In this document: one piece after another, positions 55,810-64,000 of the stretch
Position numbering within the stretch: the stretch's first letter is position 1
How the letters are laid out: each line of letters opens with the position of its first letter
From: Arachis hypogaea
Lineage: Eukaryota; Streptophyta; Magnoliopsida; Fabales; Fabaceae
Direction: 5' to 3'
DNA: 64,000 bases
Assembly (NCBI RefSeq): GCF_003086295.3
Contig: NC_092054.1
Span: forward strand, 36,238,393-36,302,392
Translations under genes and position numbers: made by a program
The notes under the pieces: generated by a model
Database searches by the model: none
What the model saw: the letters and a program-made list of their open reading frames with translations, nothing else
Told to the model about the DNA's origin: nothing

Positions 55810-57592
55810 ATGAAAAAGAAGAGAACAGAAAAGAATAGGAATTCTCTATGTCACAGTATAGAGAATCCTTTATGTGAGTAGAAGAATAGAAGAATAGAAT
55901 AAGGAAGAGAGAAGATAAAGAATTCGAACACAGAGAGGGAGAGAGTTCGAATTTTTAAGAAGAAGAGAAGTGTTAGTAAATAAATAAATAAATAGAAAGA
56001 GATGAGAGAGAGATAATTTGAATTTTAAATTAAAATAAAAGAAAAATATTTTTGTTTTTATTTTAATTATTGGTTAGTATTTGAAAATTATAAAAAGAAC
56101 AAAATTAAATTAAAATTTAAAACAATTAGTTAATTAAAAAGAATTTTGAAAAAGTGGTGAGGAGTTTTCAAAAATTAGAGAGAGAAAAAGGTAGTTAGGT
56201 GATTTTGAAAAAGATATGATTGAAATAGAAAACTTTTTAAAATCAAACAAAAAGTCAAGTAGTTAATTGAAAAAAATTTGAAAATCAATTTGGAAAAGAT
56301 AAGAAGTTGGAAAAGATTTTGAAAAAGATATGATTGGATTTTATTTTGAAAAAGATTTGAAAAGGAAATTAAGAAGATTTGATTTTTGAAAATTAAAGTT
56401 GATTACTTGACTAACAAGAAACTAAAAGATATGATTTTAGAATTTAAAGATTGATCCTTTCTTAATAGGCAAGTAACAACTTGAAAATTTTTGAATCAAA
56501 ATATTAATTGCTAGCTTTAATTTTGAAAATTATGAAATAGAAATAAGAAAAATATTTTGGAAATCAAATTTTAAAATTTTTGAAAATATTAAGAAGGAAA
56601 TTGAAAAAGATTTGATTTTTGAAAAAAAGTTTGAAAAGATAGAATTTTTAAATTCGAAAATTTGACTTGACTAATAAAAAAAACTAAATTTTAAAACTTT
56701 ATGACTAAATCAATCTAAAATTTCAAAAATTATGAGTGAAATAAGGGAAAGATATTTTTTTAATTTTTGAATTTTAATGAGGAAAGAGAAAAACATCTAA
56801 GTGACACTTAACATAAAAATTATGAATCAAAACAAGGAAAACATGCAAAAACACTTTGAATGTCAAGATGAACACCAAGAACACTTTGAAGATCATGATG
56901 AACATCAAGAACATATTTTTGAAAATTTTTAAGAAAAGAAAGACATGAAAGAAACCAAACTTAAAAATTTTTTAAACTTTAGACACTAATAATTCAAAAA
57001 TGCATATGAAAAACAAGAAAAGACACAAAACAAGAAAATGTAAAGATCAAATAATGAAAATCATCAAGAACAACTTGAAGATCATGAAGAACTCAATGCA
57101 TGAATTTTTTTTTTTGAAAATTTTTAATATAATTAAAAATATGCAATTGACACCAAACTTAAAATTTGACGCTAGACTCAAACAAGAAACATAAAATTTT
57201 TGGTTTTTATGATTTTATGAAATTTTTTTGTATTTTTCGAAAATTATTTGGAAAACGAAAAATAAGGATTTCAAAATTTTTAATAAGAATTCTAGGAATC
57301 ATGCAATGTTAGTCTAAAGCTTCAGTCTAAAAAGATTAGACATGGCTAGCCAAGCTTCAGCAGGACATTACATACAACAGCCAAATTGATGGGAATCAAT
57401 TAGCTCCTGTGATGATAAAAGCATCATCTGAAACTCTAGAATTCATTCTTAAAAATTCTGAAGAACAAATATAAATTATATATTATATTTTTTTTTGAAA
57501 TTTTTTCCGAAAATAAAAAAGCTTAAAAATAAAAATAAAATTACCTAATTTGAGCAACAAGATGAACCGTCGGTTGTCCAAACTCGACCAAA
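55810..57592 (-). other. Long 5' leader of element E
   Basis: On the minus strand it is strongly pyrimidine-rich (TCTTTTTCAAAATC-type words). On the + strand it appears as GAAAAAGATTTGAAAA repeats. No gene. Contains copies of the TAAGTTTGGTGT motif near 57149 and a partial one near 56945. Confidence 0.65.
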
Positions 57593-57610
57593 TTTCTGGC
57601 AACGGTGCCA
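57593..57610 (-). promoter_or_regulatory. Degenerate primer-binding site of element E
   Basis: The minus strand reads TGGCACCGTTGCCAGAAA, six bases inside the 5' LTR. Confidence 0.8.
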
Positions 57611-57616
57611 AAAACT

Positions 57617-59324
57617 TGGTGCACGAAATTGTGATCTCAACTGCGCCAACAGCTTGGTATGCACGATCGTAATCTCAACTCTTTTTCACAACTCTGCACA
57701 ACTAACCAGCAAGTGCACTGGGTCGTCCAAGTAATAAACCTTACGTGAGAAAGGGTCGATCCCACGGAGATTGTCGGCTTGAAGCAAGCTATGGTCATCC
57801 TTGTAAATCTCAGTCAGGCAGATTCAAATGGTTTTGGGGTTTTGATAATTAAAATATAAATAAAATATAATATAAGATAGAAATACTTATGTAATTCATT
57901 GGTGGGAATTTCAGATAAGTGTCTGGAGATGCTTTGTTAGTTCTGAGCTTCTGCTTTCCTATTGCCTCCTTCCAACCATGCGTTACCTCTTTCCATGGCA
58001 AAATGTATGATCCTCTCGGATAAAACAAATCCATATGCACTGTCACCGCACGGCTAATCATCTATCGATTCCCGCTAGCGTCGGAATAGAACCATTGTTC
58101 TTTTGCACACTGTCACTTGTGCCCCACATTCACAGGTTTGAAGCTCGTCACATTCATCCCTTCCCAGATCCTACTCGGAATACCACAGATAAGGTTTAGA
58201 CTTTTCGGATCCCGGATCCTACTCGGAATACCACAGACAAGGTTTAGACTTTTCGGATCCCAGGAATGGCTGCCAATAATTCTAGCCTATACCACGAAGG
58301 TTCTAATCTTAGATTAGAAACCCAAGAGAGTATACTCCAGCTGTCGTCCAATGACTACATTGAACATCATGTAGATCGCTTTGTGGTTGTCAGGCACGCG
58401 ACCTTGGCTCAGCGAGTAACGATGATTGGGTGATTGTCACAGGTCACCCCTTCATTCTGACTTAACTGAATTAAGTACGAGAGTATATCTTGGAAAAGAA
58501 GTAGGCGTGAATTGAATAGAAAATAGTAGTAATTGCATTAATTCATGAAGAACAGCAGAGCTCCATACCTTAATCTATGGGGTGTAGAAACTCCACCGTT
58601 GAAAATACATAAGTGAAAAGTCTAGGCATGGCCATGAGGCCAGCCTCTCCAAACATGTACAAAACAAGTTCCAAAGATAAAAACTATAAAATAAATCTCT
58701 AAAAGTAGTTTTTATACTAAACTAGTAACCTAGGGTTTACAGAAAATGAGTAACTAAGTGCAGATAGTGCAGAAATCTACTTTCGGGGCCCACTTGGTGT
58801 GTGATTGGGCTGAGCATTGAAGCTTTTTCATGCTTAGGCTGTTCCTGGAGTTAAACGCCAGCTTTGGTGCCAGTTTGGGCGTTTAACTCCAATTCTGGTT
58901 CCAGTTTGGACGTTTTACGCCAAGATGTTTTAGGCTGACTTTGAACGCCAGTTTGAGCCATCAAATATCGGGAAAAGTATGGACTATTATATATTGCTGG
59001 AAAGCTCAGGATGTCTACCTTCCAACGCAATTGAGAACGAGCCAATTGGGCTTTTTTAGCTCCAGAAAATCTATTTCGAGTGCAAGGAGGTCAGAATCTA
59101 ACAGCATCTGTAGTTCTTTTTCAGCCTCTGAATCATATTTTTGCCCAGGTCCCTCAATTTCAGCCAGAAAATACCTGAAATCACAAAAAATGCACAAACT
59201 CATAGTAAAGTCTAGAAATGTGATTTTTGAATAAAAACTAATAAAAATATAATAAAAAGTAATTAAATATACTAAAAACTATGTAAAAATAATGCCAAAA
59301 AGGGTATAAATTATCCGCTCATCA
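57617..59324 (-). repeat. 5' LTR of element E (1708 bp)
   Basis: Pairs with 41050-42624. Keeps the U5 block (GGGTCGATCCCACGGAG, 57720-57780) that the other LTR has lost. The 48-bp duplication is at 58167-58262. Confidence 0.92.
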
Positions 59325-59968
59325 ATAATCGTAGATAACTCCTCAGATTCTGATGCAAATTCACAAATATTATGTGAACAAACATCAAATCATCAAATCT
59401 CTTACTTTTTGGCTCCAATGAAGGCTCCTCATGGATACTCTTGATATATATATATATACCTCTTCTTTACATTGTTACTCCAACATTCCAATATATATAT
59501 ATATCTCGGTACCACTTTTTATGCTCGCTCAAAGCTTAACGCATTCAATGACAATACAATATACCTCTTAACTCAAATAATAAGCACTAACATTTTACTT
59601 CACATGATATCGCATCATATGTAACCAAAACTTACTAATGTGGAGTTTGAAACCTGTTCTAAAACTTGATACGCCATACTAAAGCGCACTCCGTCAATCT
59701 TGTTATATAATTTACCTTTCTTCTAAATTGTGTTTGAACTTTTCCAAACTTTTCAGAGTATACACATGCTGAAATTGAGCTTCTATTGATGATTTTGTTG
59801 CAAAAGATATAATAGTATAAAAATCCATAGCATTAATTTCTCTCTCTTTTTGCTCTTTTCTTCCTACGCAATTATCATAATGTTTCACAAATTAGATAAA
59901 TGAACTATTTTGCATAATAAACTGGTTAAAAAAACATGCATATTCTCACTCCTTTATGTGTTTCTTAT
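59325..59968 (-). pseudogene. FAR1-RELATED SEQUENCE-like pseudogene, MULE/SWIM part
   Basis: Read on the minus strand from element F towards E, in shifting frames: FFNQFIMQNSS and FVKHYDNC; GRKEQKEREINAMDFYTIIS; ATKSSIEAQFQHVYT; EQVSNSTLVSFGY; a decayed SWIM zinc-finger region (VKC-stop-CLLFELRGILYCH, where the family has C-x-C and C-x-H) with LNALSFERA; a VVPRYI region with AT-repeat damage; then SLEPKSKRFDDLM and CEFASESEEL. Order and wording follow FHY3/FAR1 family proteins, which descend from Mutator-like transposases. Several stops and frameshifts show that it is dead. The N-terminal part is cut by element F or lies beyond the window. Confidence 0.8.
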
Positions 59969-61580
59969 TGATGAGCGGATATTTTATACGCTTTTTGACA
60001 TCATTTTCATATAGTTTTTAGTAGTTTTTATTCAGTTTTTATTGAGTTTTTATAGGTTTTAGTGTTAAAATTACATTTTTGGATTCTACTATGAGTTTTG
60101 TGGTTTTGGAAAGTTTCAGGTAATTTCTGGCTGATATTGAGGAGTTGGAGCAGAAGTCTGATTCAGAGACAGAGAAAGCACTGCAGATGCTGTCCAGATC
60201 TGACCTGCCTGCATTCGAAAGAGCTTTTTTGGAGCTACAGAAGTCCAAATAGAGTGCTCTCAACAGCTATGGAAAGCTGAATTCCAGAGATTTCCAGTAA
60301 TAGATAATAGTTTATACTTTGCTTCGGATTAAAAGGCACAAAACTGGTGTCCAACGCCAACTTCCTGCCCCCTTCCAGGTGTCCAGTGCCCAAAGAGCAG
60401 AGCCCAGCGTCCAAAGGCCCAGAGAGAATCCCCTAGCTGGCATTCTACGCCTAAAGAGCCTCATAAAATGTGGATCACATCAAAGCTCAGCCCAAACACT
60501 CACCAAGTGGGCACCAGAAGTGGATTTTAGCACTAAATAGACTGTTTTACCCTTACTAGTCATCTATTTAGTATTTAAGGGATTAACTTTATGTAATTCA
60601 GAGTCTTTTCGACCACTTTTGAGTTCTTCAAACCTTTTACACCTCTCGAAGAGGGAGGTCTGCCATTATTTTTATTTTCCAGTGTTTTTACTTCAGTATG
60701 AGTTTCTAAACCTCCTAGGTTGAAGGGAGGAGCCCTGCTGATTCCTATAAATTAATAAAAGTATTACTGTTTCTTCTTCGATCCGTGTTTGATCTATCTC
60801 TAAGATGTATATCCTGATCTTCATCGTGGTAAACAGGACGATCTGACAAATTGGCTCTGTTCATCACATTAAGACGAACGTGCCTGACAAACACCCGCGT
60901 CTACTTGGGTTCGTGTGAGTACCTTGAAGAAAAGCACGAGCCAACAGCTATGGTTATACATCTCTCATACGGTTAATCCAAAATTTTGTTGGGGACTTCT
61001 CGAGACACCAGTTCAGCCGATCTTCGGGGACATTAGGGTGTCCGTGGTATAGGCTAGAATCCAAAGAAGCAGCGTTCTCTAATCCGTAAGATTCGACCTT
61101 GTCTGTGGCGTTTTGAGTAGGATCGCCAAGAGAATGGACTGCTATGCGCTTCACCCTTCGTCAGATTGAGTAACCACAGCCAAAGGCCACGGCCGTGTTC
61201 AGTCTGTAGCAGAGGAGATTAATGACCATGGGCAATAGCTTTGATCACTTACAGCCTGCCATAGAAGAAGATCATTCACAAGCAAAGAAGACAGTAGTAC
61301 CAAAGTTACTTCCGAAAGAGAAAGCAACTCCAACTCTCAACTCTATTCCTATCCCTGAAACACTTGTTTTACAAATACAAATTATGAATAATTTCCTCTA
61401 TCCAACAACCTTCTGATTCTGCCTGACTAAGACCTGCAAGACAACCATAAGCTTGCTTCAAGCCACAATCCTCATGGGATCGACCCTGACTTGCTCAGAT
61501 ATTACTAGGACGGCACAGTGCACTTGCTGGTACTGCTGCTATTGTACGAAATAGTGTGGGTTTTGCATACACGCGCACCA
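59969..61580 (+). repeat. 5' LTR of element F (1612 bp)
   Basis: Begins TGATGAGCGGAT and ends ACACGCGCACCA. A TATTTAAGG stretch near 60571 may be the TATA region. The U5 block (CATGGGATCGACCCTGAC, CACTTGCTGGT) is at 61470-61530. Confidence 0.88.
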
Positions 61581-61586
61581 AATTTT

Positions 61587-61604
61587 TGGTGCCGTTGCCG
61601 GGGA
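61587..61604 (+). promoter_or_regulatory. Primer-binding site of element F
   Basis: TGGTGCCGTTGCCGGGGA, six bases after the LTR, one change from the B site. Confidence 0.88.
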
Positions 61605-63545
61605 TTGTTGAGTTTGGACAAACTGCCGGATTGTTTTGCTCCTTAGATCAGGTAAGTTTATTTTACATTATTTTAATTTTTGTTTTCTTCCTCTTCAATT
61701 TTTCGAAAATTTAAAAAAAAATTTCAAAAATATTTTTCTTTTCTTTGTTTGATCTTTTATTTTATTTGAGTCTCTTTGTTTATGTTCTTATTGAGTCTTT
61801 GATTTTTATTTTCTTCTTCTCTAAATTTTTGAAAATTTCAAAAAGATTTTTCTTTTCTTTGTTTAATTTTTGTTCTTGGAATTGAGTCCTGCATGTTCAT
61901 GCTTTTCAATTATAAAAATTTTAAAACTTTTTCAAAAACCTTTTTCATATAGTTTATTTTTGGCATCCTCTGCTTTTTGTTTGAGTCACAGTGTTGTTGA
62001 TGTTCTTGTTGAGTCTTGCATCTCTTTGAGTCCTTGTGTCTATGTTCTTAGGAATAGTTGCTCTTTTGAGTCTTTCTTCAAAAACTTTTCAAAAATAATT
62101 TTTCTTTGCTTAAATCTTGTGTCAAGTCTTTAAAGTTTGGTATTTTCTTGGTTATTTTCTTTTATTTTCGAAAAAATTGTTTAGTTTTCTAAAAATTTTA
62201 AGTTTGGTGTTCTTTTTTTATGTTCTTGTGTTCTTTGAGTCTTTAATTTGTTCTTTGTGTTCTTGTGAGTCTTCAAAGTGTTCTTGAGTCTTGCATGTGT
62301 TTTTATTTTAAAATTTTTAAGTTTGGTGTCCCCTTGTGTTTTTCTCCAAATTTTTGAAAATTTGGGTGCACTAGATCTAAAAATTTTAAGTCTTGTGTCT
62401 TTTTTGTGTTTTTCTCTTTCACCATAAATTCAAAAAAATAAAAAATATCTTTTCTAACTAATCTCTAACCATCATTTTCGAAAATTACATATAAAATTCA
62501 GATTTTGATTTTAAAATTTTATCTTATCATATCTTAACTGTCATGTTTTCAAAAATCAAAATTTTTCAAAAATAAAAATCATATCTTTTTCAAAAATCTT
62601 ATCTTATCTTTTCCAAAATTCAAATTTTTTCAATTAAATCTTTTTCAAAATCCATTTTCTAATTTTATCTTTTTTTGTTTCTTATCTTATCTTTTCTAAC
62701 TTCTAATTTTTAAATCATATCTTTTTCAAAACTTTTTAAAAAATCTTATCTTATCTTTTTCTGATTTCAAATTTTAAATCTTTTCTTATCTTATCTTCTA
62801 TCTTATCTTTTATTTTAAATCTTTTCTTATCTTATCTTTTATTTTTATTTTTATCTTTTCTTAATTAATATTTTATCTTCTCTCTCATCTTTTTCAAAAC
62901 CTCCTAACTAACTTTTCTCTCTCAAATTTTCGAAAATATCTCTCCCTTTTCTCTCTCTTATTTTTCAAAACCTCCTAACTAACTCTTCTCTTCCTTAATT
63001 TTCGAAAATAATATCTTCTCCTCTCTCTCTTCTTTTTTAAAACCACCTAACTAACTCTCATCTCTCCTAATTTTCAAAAATTTCTCTCTTCTCTCTTTCG
63101 TATTTTTGAAAATTCACTAACCAATTTTAAAATATTTTTAAATTAATAACTTAATTTTCAAAAAAATTAATTAATCAATAAAATAAAAATAAAATATTTT
63201 AATTCTTATTTATTTTTTCTATTTATACTTCTTTTCTTCTCATCTCTATTCATTCAACTCTACTTCCTTCTCTTGGTCTACCTCAACTTCTTTATCCTCC
63301 TCCCTTTCTTCTTCTCATCTAACTGGAAGCTCTTTGATCCAAGTGGAAAAAAAGCTTTTTTCTTTTCTCTTTTCTTTTATTCTATCTTCTCTTTTCAAGG
63401 TAATCTTCTTCTACTTATTTTATTTATTTTTATTTTTATTTTTTATCTTCTTCTTCTTTCTTTACTTCTGACTTTAAGGAGGAGCTTCTTGCCAATTAGC
63501 ACAAAGAACTTTCTTCCTTTTCATCTTTTTCTGTTCTTCTTGTTT
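61605..63545 (+). other. Long pyrimidine-rich 5' leader of element F
   Basis: About 1.9 kb, strongly T/C-rich on the coding strand, with iterated TTATCTTATCTTTT words at 62570-62880 and copies of TAAGTTTGGTGT at 62199 and 62318. No gene; the short ORFs are low-complexity. It corresponds to the leader of E at 55810-57592. Confidence 0.65.
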
Positions 63546-64000
63546 ATGACCAGAAACAAGGATAAAAAACCCCTCTTGACTCCTGATCCTGAACCTGAGA
63601 AGACTCTAAGGAGGCGTTTATAACAAGCTAAAGCACAACACTCCGGAAGAGACCTTTCAGAAAGTTTTGAACAAGAAACAAAGGACATGGCCGAACCACA
63701 AGAGGAGCCTAGAAAGGTCCTTGGTGACTTCACCATGCCTACCTATGACTTTTATGGCAGAAGCATTGTTGTACCTACCATTGGAGCTAACAATTTTGAG
63801 CTTAAGCCTCAGTTAGTCTCTCTCCTGTAGCAGAAATGCAAATTCCATGGACTTCTACTGGAAGATCCATATCAGTTCTTAGCAGAATTTTTACAAATCT
63901 GTGATACTGTAAAGACTAATGGAGTTAATCCTGAAGTTTACAAGCTGATGCTCTTTCCCTTTGCTTTAAGTGACAGAGCTAAATTATGGTTGGAAGCCCA
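63546..64000 (+). pseudogene. gag: Gag of element F, N-terminal part with nonsense codons
   Basis: ATG 63546 (MTRNKDKKPLLTPDPEPEKT). The frame has TAA at 63621-63623 and TAG at 63828-63830, and is otherwise readable to the window end ([34 protein letters not shown]). The TAG fits CAG with C-to-T change. It aligns along its length with the element E gag and with residues about 20-175 of the element B gag. The C-terminal part is outside the window. Confidence 0.85.

Larger units (their letters stand above)
41050..59324 (-). mobile_element. Element E: decayed Athila-like element without RT/integrase, carrying nested D
   Basis: LTRs 41050-42624 and 57617-59324, TSD ATAAT (41045-41049 and 59325-59329). 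Without D it is about 10.6 kb. It contains gag-protease and a downstream 'plant transposon protein' ORF, but nothing between them resembles RT, RNase H or integrase. All reading frames have nonsense codons. It inserted into the FRS-like gene. Confidence 0.92.
59969..64000 (+). mobile_element. Element F: 5' part of an Athila-like retrotransposon, same family as E
   Basis: 5' LTR, primer-binding site, leader and start of gag. The rest is beyond the window, so TSD and completeness cannot be judged. The LTR start TGATGAGCGGATATTTTATA and the gag match element E. It interrupts the FRS-like pseudogene on its upstream side. Confidence 0.88.

Overview
The window is plant nuclear DNA, almost certainly from a dicot and most probably a legume genome of the Arachis (peanut) type. 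That assignment is inference from recalled LTR-family style: Athila-like LTRs carrying TTTAACGCCA palindromes, ACGCG-rich arrays and a TGGCGCCGTTGCCGGGGA primer-binding site. I see no intact host gene, no rRNA or tRNA gene and no CRISPR. Apart from one shredded host-type gene, nearly all sequence belongs to LTR retrotransposons, several nested inside each other. I resolved the nesting by finding LTR pairs, TG...CA ends, primer-binding sites and 5-bp target-site duplications (TSDs).

Layout. (1) 1-9506: the 3' part of a Tat-lineage (Ogre/Retand group) Ty3/gypsy element on the + strand. It holds decayed RT tail, two RNase H domains and integrase, then a tandem-repeat 3' region, an antisense ORF, an LTR (6833-7370), more tandem repeat and a second LTR (8966-9506). 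(2) 9507-9526 plus 36600-36864: an LTR remnant split by element A. (3) Element A, 9527-36599, minus strand, a non-autonomous element of about 7.5 kb once its insertions are removed. It is interrupted by element B (14907-26972, minus, TSD GTTGA), a nearly intact autonomous Athila-type gag-pol element, and by element C (27313-34802, minus, TSD TTCTC), a gag-only derivative. (4) 36865-59968: remains of a FAR1-RELATED SEQUENCE (FRS)-like gene on the minus strand. It is cut by a 3.1-kb solo LTR (37755-40902, TSD CTCTT) and by element E (41050-59324, minus, TSD ATAAT). E keeps gag-protease and a downstream 'plant transposon protein' ORF but has no RT or integrase. E itself contains element D (45159-52832, plus, TSD GTGAG), of the same family as A. 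(5) Element F, 59969-64000, plus strand: 5' LTR, primer-binding site, long pyrimidine-rich leader and start of gag, cut by the window end. It belongs to the same family as E.

Working relations. B is the only element here with a nearly complete enzyme set (gag, protease, RT, RNase H, integrase); one frameshift separates the integrase core from the pol tail. A, C, D and E lack polymerase and would need enzymes in trans. A, B, C, D and E all share the same type of primer-binding site. B, C, E and F also share U5 and polypurine-tract-like motifs, which fits parasitism of Athila machinery.

The main unexplained signals are these: a two-hairpin element after the coding region of five elements with paired base changes; palindrome arrays in the U3 of several LTR families, including one base pair changed on both arms between the two LTRs of B; an internal duplicate of the polypurine tract plus LTR start in A and D; a tRNA-like A-box/B-box pair in the C LTR; and a family-specific ORF shared by A and D. 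LTR divergences and substitution counts were made by eye and are approximate.
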